From contig NC_084790.1 of assembly GCF_028858725.1 (NCBI RefSeq), forward strand, positions 34,203,031 to 34,267,030: DNA of 64,000 nucleotides. The letters run 5' to 3'. This DNA is from Colius striatus. Lineage: Eukaryota; Chordata; Aves; Coliiformes; Coliidae. The notes beneath the pieces are model-generated. The model was not told where the DNA came from and did no database searches. It saw only the letters and a program-made list of their open reading frames with translations. Below, piece after piece: positions 57,601-63,814 of this stretch. Position numbers and translations under genes: made by a program. The stretch's first letter is position 1. Every line of letters begins with the position of its first letter.

Positions 57601-60600
57601 CAACAGTGCATCCTGTTGTTAGGATATAATGTATGCAGGTTAGCCCCATTTCACTCAATGCAGTCTCTCTCTTTCTTAATCTCATATACCCTCAAAATGA
57701 TTCCACTACATTGACATTCACTTGATTTCAAAGGAAGGAGAGATATGCCCAGCTTGCAACTACACTACAATTAATGTCAAAGTGAGTATCTTTTAGACAT
57801 TTTAATGTGTCACATTTTCCCAGACATTGACTTGAGATGTTTGCTTACCTGAGAGCAACTAATTCCAGTAACCAGTGAATTCTAACTTGTTCAATGCCAC
57901 CATGCGGAACAGAAGAAATGTAGGCAAGGTTCATCTCTTGGTCTTTGCTCAGGTCAAACAGGTCAGCATGGCTGTGAGGTAAAGGAGGGCTTCAGGAAAG
58001 GAGGGACAGAAAAGAAGTAACACATCACAACATTAACTAGGAGCTCCATCATATATTCAAAGATCCTACACCACACGCAAGACCTTCCCTGGCATGAGAA
58101 GCACTGTCTAACACGAGATGAAAGCAAAATGGAGGCTATTTGGGGCTAACTGGCTACACAATGTAGTCTGGTAAAGCAGAAAATAACTCAGGTGCATCTC
58201 ATTGCCATGCTCAGAGGAAAGTATTAAAAGCTGTCATTGCTGCACAGATAGCAGCCACAGGCAGCAGTAGCCTGAAGAAGCCATACAATGGCAGACATCT
58301 TGTCTCTGAATAACTAACGATAAAGGAGCTCAAAATCTTTTTGGCTTTGTAGTGAAGGTCAGACTTGCTAGGGTCTGCAGTAAGACAAACATAGGCTTTA
58401 TCTTCTTGCTTAAGTCCACACAATGACATCAACTCTTGCTCTGCTGTGGAAGCTACATCTGTTAGAATTATACCCTTACTGTCTCTACATTCTTTGGCCA
58501 CATTCAATCCACCCCTAAGCATAAGGAAGCACTGGAGTATGTGGCTGAAGGTTTCTATATCTGATGTTGCAAGCCATTTAACCTGTGCAGAGCTTTACTG
58601 CAATGATTACGTTAACATGACTTTGGTGTCTATTTATTCCACCAAAATTAATATAACACTGGGGCAAACTTCTGATGCCTCTATCTCCACAGACAAACAG
58701 CTGCAAGATGTAGTGAAATCTCACCCCGGTCCTCCCAAGGTCAGAAACTTATAACTCTGCCCAGTTCGCTGGTTTGGGCATCCTGAGAGATTCCTGGGAA
58801 GCCTCCTGGTAATGTGCTAATTCTGAGTGTTAATGAATTTCTATTTTAAGAAAGATAAAGCAACATTGTCCCCAAGGTTTGGAAAGAACACTTCCATGTG
58901 TCATCATACTGCAAAGAGATATAACTTGTGCTCTAACTACATACTGTTTCTTAACTGTGAAAGTGAAAAATATAGGTTATCCTTTGCCTACTGTTATCTG
59001 TCTCCTCTGATGGGTGGATCTGCTCTGTGCTGACTGTAACCACGCTGGGAAGAGCCATACTGTCATTCTCTCCTGCTCTATCCTTCTCCATGTATTCATT
59101 CCACCTCCAAGCACCTCACTAGGCCTGCTACTATATAACCACTGGTACACAAAGGCAGAAAAGCTTGATCCCACTTGGATAAGAACTTAACACAACTTTT
59201 ACACCAGCTAAGACTGCCTATGTATAACTTCCATCTCCTGCATCCTTATTGGAAAGTGCAAATTTGACACAGGTTACATCCTGTAGTGCTTCACACAAAT
59301 CAACCAGCATGTGAGCCCTTCTGTGCAACTTCACAAAGCACTTAAAAATAGTCTCCTCTAGATGACTTCAAGTCACATAAGTGAGACGAAGAAGTAACCA
59401 ATTCCACTTTTACTAAAAATGCAATGGCCACCTGGGTCTTTCAAATTTTTCCAGTGGATAGCAACAATATTAGGTGTCAGCTTTTGAAGAAGTGCTTTAC
59501 TACCACTCTGAAATTCAAATCTGCCTTTGTTCAGTGGCAAAGATTGAAAGCATAAAAAAGCTTTCACATGTTTTTGCTTAGTCCATGCTGAATAACCTCC
59601 CTGAAATTCACATTCTGCTAGAGAGAAATATAGCTGAAACCATGATGAGATACAAAAGCAAACTGGCTGAATAGTGGGTTTTGTTAGTTGTAGCATTTGT
59701 GCCTTTCCTTTCCCATTCTGCGTGGAAAGTACCCATCCGTAAGAACATTAAGCCCTGCAATCTCCCAGGCTTTATCAACTTTTGATTCACAGTTGTGCAT
59801 TTGCCCAACTACCTGAAACTGATGTAGAAGAAAAATTTCAGCAATGGGAACCCAGTTGTGTCACAGTAAGAGCTTTCAGGGAAGTTGAGATCCTACAGCT
59901 TGGGAAATATCATTGTTGGCCAGATGTTACAATTTAACAGGTGCTGACCCATAGAGAGCCTCTGCTGCTGCTTTTCTTCCCTCTCCTCGTGTGTTTCTTT
60001 ACATTTGCAGCTCTCCAAAGTTTCTTCTGCAGAATTAATGGATGTTTCTCAGGCTGCAGTTCAAACGGACAAAACATACTGTTTTTAAGGCAGTTTTTCA
60101 TTAATGTTTCCTAACATTGCAAGCAAAAATTAAAAAAAAAGCAAAAGCAAAAAAAAAAAATCCAGAAAAGCCCAAACATTTCTCTTCATCAGAAGGTATC
60201 TTAGATCCCACCAAATGGAAAACTAATCACGTGCTGCTGATTTTACTCCTGTTGCAACTTTTGCCTACAACTGTTATCTAATCCACTATATGTCCAAACA
60301 AAGGAGGTCATAGTAAGTTTAGCGTAAGATATGAATATAGCCAAGAACTACATCATGTCTTGCTTTTGAGCCTGCTAGAAACCTTCACGTACCCCACAAA
60401 ACTTGAAGGCTGTTCAACCCCTTAGCTCAATGAGACCAGGCTTTCTCCAAGAACACACAGCACTACCAGGATATGAAAGTAGGGAAGCTGGGACTTGGGC
60501 ATCCTCCCACCCTCTCCCCGAACTTCAATAACAACTAACAGACAGGGAAGCTTTGCCTGGGCCCATTTAGGGACCGTGTCAACAGAAAGGCTGAAAGGGA

Positions 60601-61087
60601 ACAGGATTAAGTTCCGTGTATCAACATACTTTCAGTTCACATGTTTGAGGGCCCTGTAGGCAAGGGAGCAAGCTAGAGGGGATGCCGCCTGTCTCCAACT
60701 TGGGATACACCGTTTATACTATCTAGATACGTCCCACGACTCACTCCGCGCAGGTTAACACGCAACGGGAGCAATAGCAAGGTGCCCGACCCTCTGATCC
60801 CGCCGCTGCTGGCCGGAAAGGCCGAAGTGCCTCCAGAACGGTCGCGTCCTCACACCCTGGGGATGCTCTGCTTGAGACGAGCTGGAAGCAAGCCGGCTCG
60901 CACCCCGCCTGCTTCTCGCCAGCGGTGCGTGACCTCATGGCGGCCGGGGGGCTCTGAGCGCTTACCAGAAGCCAGTGCTCCTCCAGAAGTGCTGCAAAGG
61001 CCGCTCGGCCCGCTGGACGTCCACGAACACCACGTACGCCGCCGAGCCTGCGCCCAGCTGCACAGCCAGCCACAGCAACAGCCACAT
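15512..61087 (-). CDS. IDUA: Alpha-L-iduronidase (14 coding exons)
   Basis: Lysosomal glycoside hydrolase (family 39) that removes terminal alpha-L-iduronate from dermatan and heparan sulfate. Exons, 5' to 3': 60966-61087, 57849-57989, 27502-27584, 26789-26896, 26037-26132, 25281-25483, 24691-24870, 21981-22197, 21237-21452, 20526-20647, 19113-19238, 18435-18511, 17578-17678, 15512-15612; 1893 nt, 630 residues. Exon lengths equal those I recall for human IDUA except exons 1, 3, 9 and 14; the human protein is 653 residues. Catalytic acid/base is E169 in WNEP, nucleophile E286 in YNDEADP (human E182, E299). All six human N-glycan sequon positions keep a sequon. A short signal peptide precedes YVVFVDV. 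C-terminal part is the beta-sandwich and fibronectin-like region. Intron 2 (30.3 kb) contains SLC26A1 in antisense. An upstream ATG at 61152 in another frame could form an overlapping uORF. Confidence 0.97.
17578..17678 (-). CDS. IDUA: IDUA exon 13
   Basis: 101 nt as in human, residues 564-598 with [13 protein letters not shown], which pairs with the human Cys-containing strand, and IFTLWVYSP. The acceptor is TTTTTTTCTAG and the donor CCTG|GTAAGG. Confidence 0.94.
18435..18511 (-). CDS. IDUA: IDUA exon 12
   Basis: 77 nt as in human, residues 539-564 ([18 protein letters not shown] and on), the start of the C-terminal fibronectin-like domain. The acceptor is CTGGACAG and the donor CAAA|GTAAGT. 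Confidence 0.94.
19113..19238 (-). CDS. IDUA: IDUA exon 11
   Basis: 126 nt as in human, residues 497-538 with [11 protein letters not shown] and [12 protein letters not shown]. The acceptor is GCTCCACAG; the donor CAA|GTATGT is weaker than most in this gene. Confidence 0.93.
20526..20647 (-). CDS. IDUA: IDUA exon 10
   Basis: 122 nt as in human, residues 456-496 with [23 protein letters not shown] and an extra sequon NQT. The acceptor is TTCTTAAAG and the donor GAG|GTATGA. Confidence 0.94.
21237..21452 (-). CDS. IDUA: IDUA exon 9
   Basis: 216 nt against 213 in human, residues 384-456. Contains sequons NAT, NIS and an additional NAT, and the beta-sandwich strands VGVLAS and TILIYSS. The acceptor is TTTTTAAAG and the donor AGAG|GTAAAC. 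Confidence 0.94.
21981..22197 (-). CDS. IDUA: IDUA exon 8
   Basis: 217 nt as in human, residues 312-384 with [20 protein letters not shown], sequon NNT and [13 protein letters not shown]. The acceptor is AACTTTGCAG. An LTR-like insertion begins only about 28 bases upstream of this exon. Confidence 0.96.
22225..23195 (+). mobile_element. LTR-like endogenous retroviral insertion in IDUA intron 7
   Basis: A roughly 970-base GC-richer block inside AT-rich intron. It begins TGTCAGGG, has an ATTAAA signal at 23045-23050, and the segment after it (TGAGTAGCCTGGTCTGTTTT, then CTTAAGTGGCAGTTAAGCTC) resembles the R/U5 part of avian ERV LTRs; it ends near CCTAAACCAC. Long open frames on both strands here are a composition effect. 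No target-site duplication was found and the 3' limit is approximate. It lies antisense to IDUA. Family assignment is from memory. Confidence 0.55.
23196..24690. other. Rest of IDUA intron 7
   Basis: AT-rich intron sequence with no recognised gene or mobile element. Confidence 0.55.
24691..24870 (-). CDS. IDUA: IDUA exon 7 (catalytic nucleophile)
   Basis: 180 nt as in human, residues 252-311. Contains [13 protein letters not shown] with nucleophile Glu286, then [13 protein letters not shown]. The acceptor is TGTTGCAG and the donor AAAG|GTAATT. Confidence 0.96.
25281..25483 (-). CDS. IDUA: IDUA exon 6
   Basis: 203 nt as in human, residues 184-251. Holds [23 protein letters not shown] and the barrel strand VRLDYISLH. 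The acceptor is GACTTCAG and the donor GAAG|GTGAGG. Confidence 0.96.
26037..26132 (-). CDS. IDUA: IDUA exon 5 (catalytic acid/base)
   Basis: 96 nt as in human, residues 152-184. Contains [15 protein letters not shown] with acid/base Glu169, and the conserved sequon NVS. The acceptor is CCTACAG and the donor AAAG|GTAAGT. Confidence 0.96.
26789..26896 (-). CDS. IDUA: IDUA exon 4
   Basis: 108 nt as in human, residues 116-152 with FELMG, FEDKEQV and RYIG. The acceptor is preceded by an uninterrupted T10 homopolymer directly before AG; the donor is CATAG|GTAAGT. Confidence 0.95.
27502..27584 (-). CDS. IDUA: IDUA exon 3
   Basis: 83 nt against 86 in human, so one codon shorter. Residues 88-116 include the conserved sequon NFT and the LIPG end. 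The acceptor is ACTTCAG and the donor CCAG|GTAAGG. This exon lies 30 kb from exon 2. Confidence 0.94.
28213..28802 (+). mobile_element. ERVL-type solo LTR
   Basis: About 590 bases resembling the common avian ERVL-type LTR. Recognisable in order are GCTGGGATAGAGTTAATTTT, GTGTTGATAA, the block GTAGGCTGGGGGTGCACAAG, GGATGGCTGAACACCTGCCT and a TTAAACTCTTGGTCTCAACC segment, ending AACCCCAATGACA. No internal viral genes flank it, so it is a solo LTR. A target-site duplication was not evident. It sits in IDUA intron 2, about 630 bases upstream of exon 3 and antisense to IDUA. Confidence 0.85.
28803..30714. other. IDUA intron 2 segment between LTR and CR1
   Basis: AT-rich sequence with short A-runs (for example near 29890). 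No gene or clear element is recognised. Confidence 0.55.
30715..31236 (+). mobile_element. CR1 LINE, 5'-truncated 3' end
   Basis: About 520 bases of CR1 3' region. Seen in order: CTGGTGAGGCTTCATCTGGA, CTGTGTCCAGTTCTGGGCTC, GGGACTGGAGCATCTTCCTT, GTTGTGGAGTCTCCTTCCTT, GTTGGATTAGACGATCC and the diagnostic terminal repeats ATTCTATGATTCTATGATTC. 5' truncation is normal for CR1. The remnant of the reverse transcriptase reading frame is broken. Confidence 0.93.
31237..32620. other. IDUA intron 2 segment between the two CR1 copies
   Basis: No gene or repeat recognised. Two overlapping open frames (about 109 and 92 codons near 32.1-32.6 kb) lie on opposite strands and look incidental. Confidence 0.55.
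32621..32733 (-). mobile_element. CR1 LINE fragment, inverted
   Basis: About 110 bases of the CR1 3' end in reverse orientation: AGAATGGTAGGGGTTGGAAG, GGGATAATCTAGTCCGATCC and CTGCTAAAGCAGGTTCACCT. It matches the last ~100 bases of the plus-strand CR1 at 30715-31236. The terminal octamer repeats are degraded. Confidence 0.85.
32734..43598. other. Long IDUA intron 2 stretch without recognised genes
   Basis: About 11 kb of AT-rich sequence. A 172-codon minus-strand frame at 36227-36745 is unsupported by family similarity. Near 42571-42601 a GGTCCTGGTACTCTA unit occurs twice in tandem. A possible noncoding exon with a good donor is at about 35230-35344. Simple repeats are listed separately. Confidence 0.5.
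35418..35438. repeat. A21 homopolymer
   Basis: Uninterrupted run of 21 A after a C/T-rich stretch. It could be a simple repeat or an old poly(A) tail, but no retrocopy is recognised on its 5' side. Confidence 0.8.
43599..43649 (+). repeat. Dispersed ~50-bp repeat, copy 1
   Basis: 43611-43649 (TATTTGGTGTGGCTTTACTA and on) matches 44701-44739 with two mismatches in 39 bases, and the preceding TGTCC..TTTCAGT is shared with small differences. Family unknown. Confidence 0.75.
43650..44688. other. IDUA intron 2 segment between the ~50-bp repeat copies
   Basis: About 1 kb of intron between the two copies of the 50-bp repeat. No gene or recognisable element is seen, and no further homology between the two repeat neighbourhoods is visible. 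Confidence 0.5.
44689..44739 (+). repeat. Dispersed ~50-bp repeat, copy 2
   Basis: Second copy, same orientation, about 1.1 kb from copy 1. Sequence outside the core is not alignable by eye, so this is either an old fragment pair or a conserved island of a decayed element. Confidence 0.75.
44918..45045 (+). mobile_element. Truncated ERVL-like LTR, 5' part only
   Basis: About 130 bases resembling the first part of a bird LTR family: TTTTATCTTGGATGGAGTTG, CTTCCTAGTAGCTGGTACAG, GAATAATGTTGATAACACA and GATGTTTCAGTTGTTG. It shares its opening with the LTR at 28213. The remainder is lost or replaced by an AT-rich TTATTA-type low-complexity stretch. Confidence 0.7.
45046..48279. other. Intron 2 sequence upstream of SLC26A1 coding exons
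   Basis: Contains an AT-rich low-complexity patch near 45050-45180. The SLC26A1 5' flank or its intron must lie here, since the first coding exon opens with a splice acceptor at 48278-48279. The upstream noncoding exon was not located with confidence. Confidence 0.5.
48310..48930 (+). CDS. SLC26A1: SLC26A1 coding exon 1
   Basis: Residues 1-207. The exon begins at 48280 after CATATTGCAG, with 30 bases of 5' UTR before the ATG. The donor is TATCAG|GTAAGT, at the same place (after GMYQ) as the human GLYQ junction. An internal Met20 is a possible alternative start. Confidence 0.95.
48310..51777 (+). CDS. SLC26A1: Sulfate anion transporter 1 (two coding exons)
   Basis: SLC26A1/SAT1 is a plasma-membrane exchanger of sulfate with oxalate or bicarbonate. 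Coding exons 48310-48930 (207 codons) and 50257-51777 (506 codons plus TAA) give 713 residues; the human protein I recall is 701. The N-terminal cytosolic part is followed by the SLC26 membrane domain, with the signature around [16 protein letters not shown] and GTSRHVSVG (residues 101-127). Three overlapping-region sequons (N166, N171, N176) lie in an extracellular loop. The C-terminal STAS domain starts near residue 550; its core [14 protein letters not shown] spans 631-644. A Lys-rich insert (about 580-600) lies inside the STAS domain. The gene is nested in IDUA intron 2 on the opposite strand. The first coding exon follows an acceptor at 48279, so a 5' noncoding exon exists upstream. Confidence 0.97.
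48931..50256. other. SLC26A1 intron
   Basis: A 1326-base GT-AG intron. It holds an (AT)11 microsatellite at 49570-49591 and otherwise nothing recognisable. Confidence 0.8.
49570..49591. repeat. (AT)11 microsatellite
   Basis: Perfect 22-base AT dinucleotide run in the SLC26A1 intron, likely polymorphic. Confidence 0.9.
50257..51777 (+). CDS. SLC26A1: SLC26A1 coding exon 2 (terminal)
   Basis: Residues 208-713 in one exon: the remaining membrane helices (for example [10 protein letters not shown], the [14 protein letters not shown] segment and [14 protein letters not shown]) and the STAS domain. The acceptor is TCTCCCCAG. It stops at TAA, 51775-51777. Confidence 0.97.
   Translation, partial: VLMGIFRLGFVSMYLSESVLDGFATGASLTILTAQVKYLIGIKIPRSQGHGMLVITWINIFRNISQANLCDVITSAICITVLVTAKELGDRYKHKLKFPLPTELVVIVVATLVSHYGKLNEVYASSVSGAIPTGFIPPKVPHFSLMLRVAVDALPLAIVSFVFTISLSEMCAKKYAYTIQANQEMFAVGFCNIIPSFFHSFATSAALAKTLVKTSTGCQTQVSGVISAMVVLLVLLFLAPLFYSLQKCVLACIIIVSLRGALRKFRDVPARYYVNKVDTLVWVVTMSASALISTEIGLLVGIVFSILCIIVQTQRPRTALLGQIQDTTFYEDDLEYENLYSVPKVKIFRFEAPLYYANRNYFLKSLYRLTNLDPNLEAARRKKYEKKEKKHLKKGDHTTANGLGIRETTLQLVPKQTDFQALIVDCSSISFLDTTGVNTLKEILKDYKDLNISVLLACCNPSVIDSLTRGSYFGKDFGSMQEMLFYSIHHAVQFAKDQKAPADCPV
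52536..52541 (+). promoter_or_regulatory. Possible SLC26A1 poly(A) signal
   Basis: AATAAA about 760 bases after the stop codon. Another AATAAA lies at 53558-53563, and choice between them is not resolved. Confidence 0.45.
52560..57848. other. Distal part of IDUA intron 2
   Basis: Between the SLC26A1 3' end and IDUA exon 2. It may include further SLC26A1 3' UTR. No other gene, RNA or clear mobile element is recognised. Confidence 0.55.
57849..57989 (-). CDS. IDUA: IDUA exon 2
   Basis: 141 nt, same as human. Residues 41-88, including [13 protein letters not shown] and the segment ending HWLLEL at the start of the TIM barrel. The acceptor follows a C/T-rich tract (CCTGAAG); the donor is CTCAG|GTAAGC. 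Confidence 0.95.
57990..60965. other. IDUA intron 1
   Basis: GT-AG on the minus strand. Holds an unexplained 103-codon minus-strand frame (58211-58522, see findings) and an A-rich patch near 60125-60165. GC content rises towards the promoter. Confidence 0.6.
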
Positions 61088-61480
61088 GGCGTTTTGACGG
61101 GCCCGAGCCGAGTCCCAGCCAAGCCCCAGCCGAGTCCGAGCCCCATCGGCACCCGCTACCGACGCACGACGGACGTGACGGCAGGTGCCCGCCCCCGGGG
61201 CGGAGGGGGAGGCGGCTCTCGCCTCCCAGGGCTGCCGGCGGTTCTGTGGGGAGCGTGTTTAATCCGCTTCTGTAGGGCGGTTCAGGCAGTTGGAGTCTTA
61301 AGGTGTCCCTGTGAAGCGCCGGAACCTCGTAGTTTGTTGTTATGCCGTGGGCAGCGCGCGGTTGTTTCCGTGAAGCTGCTGCGCGGCGGGCAGGCACCGC
61401 CGCTGACTTTTCGCCGGCATGCCACGGGAGGGAAAGTGTACTCCCGCGGTGTTCATACGGCCGTGGATTGACAAGGCTGT
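60740..61480. promoter_or_regulatory. CpG island promoter at the IDUA 5' end
   Basis: About 740 bases clearly richer in G+C and CpG than the rest of the window, covering IDUA exon 1 and extending some 400 bases upstream of its ATG. It contains a GC-box-like GCCCCCGGGGCGGAGGG at about 61191-61207 and a TGACG half-site at 61176-61180. The island is wide enough to serve a divergent promoter. The long open frames on both strands are a by-product of GC richness. Confidence 0.75.
60966..61087 (-). CDS. IDUA: IDUA exon 1
   Basis: Residues 1-40 plus two bases of Cys41. A leucine/tryptophan-rich signal peptide is followed by YVVFVDV and the family motif FWRSTGF. The donor is TG|GTAAGC. The signal region is 12 residues shorter than in human. 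No in-frame ATG lies close upstream. Confidence 0.93.
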
Positions 61481-63814
61481 AAGGAAGAGCACGGTTAGGT
61501 TGTAGTGCAAGTGTTCAACATAGCACACCCGAAAAAACCCCAAACTAGTCAGCAGAATTAAAATTCTATCCTTTTTTTTTTTCAGCCTAAACGTATGGAT
61601 TGATCTCCATATGGCAAAAAGCTTTAAACGCACAATAATAGAGGAGGCTGCAAACTGACTTTCCAGATGCCTATTTCTTATGATATGGATCTGAGGACTT
61701 TCTCATGTAGGTGAGACCTTCTTCCTTTGAATCCCTCTCTTTTATGAGGGACTGCATTCAAGCATCTCATCAAGATCTCAACTAGAATAAAAATGTGGGG
61801 AACTGAGCCTCCTGTGCACCCAAATACATCTCACAGTAGCATCTAGTTTTGTGTTCCAATTAACTGGGTGGATGTGGAGACCAGCACCTCGAGCACTTAG
61901 CTGCAATAGGTGTGGAAACTGTCCCTTCCAGAGGACTCAAAAGTTCAGCCCCCAACAAAGACCTACCAGCAAATTTCATCAAAAGGGTATTTACAAGGGA
62001 GAAACGCCATGAATCCCATGATTTCCTACTGCAGACTGTCCTTGGCATCAAAAAGGCGTGAGTTCTGGAGATCCCTCTGGCTTGCCTTCAGAGGCTGCAA
62101 AAACAGCTCTTGTTTTTCAGCTTGGCATATTTGAAAGTCATACCCAGAAGACAAGGTGTCAAAGCAAAACTGCATTCAAGGTTTAGGAAACCTTGACCCT
62201 TCTCAGATATGGTATCAGGCATATTGTAGAAAAGTCTTGAAACCCAATAGAGCCAGGTATGCAGACGAAGCACCGTTGGCGTTGTGAGGAAGAGTCTGTG
62301 AGAGCTCAGGGAAAGACTTTTCCCCAGGAGTCTAAAAAGACCGAGCTCTCCAGAGAGTTTCTAAGAAGGTCCTTCTCAGAGATTAGGGTAGTAGCTGAGG
62401 GAGAGCCTCCCTTGTTTTCAATAGCTCCCCATGAGGCATGGGGAATTGCTACATCTAGCATATTACCACATCACACCAGAAGTTGGGAGACAGAAAACAA
62501 GACAAAACCCTGGAAGAAGGAGAGGCAAGAGAACTGGAGGCATCTCTGCATGAGTTTCTCTTTGTGTGTCAGAGAAAGCTCCCAGGAAGGTTTTTCAAGG
62601 TACTTCTGAATAACTGCAATTTCCAACAGAAAAATAGTTTCTGCTGGCCACATCTGCCCTGGCACCCCTTGCCAGAGCAAAAAAAATGCAGCAGAAAGAT
62701 TTCTGTTCCCAAAATACTGGGACCAAATGGTTAGCTTTTTCCCAACCAAGGTAGCCAACATGTACCTAGATTTGCAGGCCAAATGCCAGGTTACAGCAGT
62801 GAAACCCAGTTGCCTACTCTGCAGTTCTCCCAAAGCTGCTTTTTCCAGGTGCAGAGTGAATGCCAAGGTCACCACAAATGACCTGCAGCAAGCAGTTTTT
62901 CATATGTAAAAGTTTGCTTCAGAGCTAAACACCTATGTCCAGCTTGCTATGAGCATAGTTCTAGAGACTGTCAGGCAGAGCCCTGATAAGGATTCTAGCC
63001 AAAGGGAAGCTCCCCTTTGCCTTTGACTTTCAGCTCATCCAAGGCCAGGGAAGTAAGTGCCCAGCAGGAGGTTCCCTGTGGGCCATTTTACCGGGGAGCT
63101 TTCCTACAGCTGATACTCCTTGTTAAAGAACAGTGAGGGTTTTATAGCAGCCCCCTCTTGTGTCCCTGCACAGAGTGGGAGCTCTTCCGGTTCTGAGGCA
63201 TTCCTGAGGAGACAAACAGGCACAGAAAATGGTGGCGGAGTAGAAAGAAAGTAGCAGGAAAGACACACTGTGCACTGGCCATTTCCAACAAACTGAGGCT
63301 TACCCTTCCCAACTTACCTGGACAGTATCAAATGTTCCAGTGTCTCAAGCTGGACAGATCAGAGATGTCAAACCTGTTACTCCTCAGCTGAGGCACTCCT
63401 CACAGAAAAGCTGTGTAAACCGTTTGGCCCTAGCTGCTCTCCCTGCAGTGTCCTTGCAGCTGTGTTGGGGACAAAGACACACTAGTCTTTCAGGCATACC
63501 AGGGAGCAGGTAGCTCTTCCTGCCAGGAAGCACTTGCACAATACAGAGGAAACCAGTGCACAGCACAGGGATGCTTTTTTTACATTCAGATGCCTCCAGC
63601 TCTTTCAGCACTCACTTGAATTATAAACTTGGCCTCAAAGAGCATGCCTGGAAATGCCAAGATTACTTTGTTCGTGCCATGTGGCAGGAGCAAGAATTTT
63701 ACTATGACAAAGGGAATCTAAAGCCTAGGAAATCATCCAGAGCATGAGTTCTGCTCTTGGAACTGAGAGGAAAGAATGGACAAATATCTGGATATTTTTT
63801 GTAATAATGAAATG
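61481..63814. other. Upstream flank of IDUA, no gene recognised
   Basis: In mammals DGKQ lies on this side, transcribed away from IDUA, but none of its C1 or diacylglycerol kinase domain segments is visible here. A noncoding first exon of a divergent gene would not be detectable by reading. Confidence 0.55.

Noticed and set aside
60741-61471. Open frames of 218 and 229 codons on opposite strands at the CpG island
   Set aside because: They overlap each other and the IDUA first exon. Their composition (Ala, Pro, Arg, Gly) is that of stop-poor GC-rich DNA, and neither has a recognisable domain.
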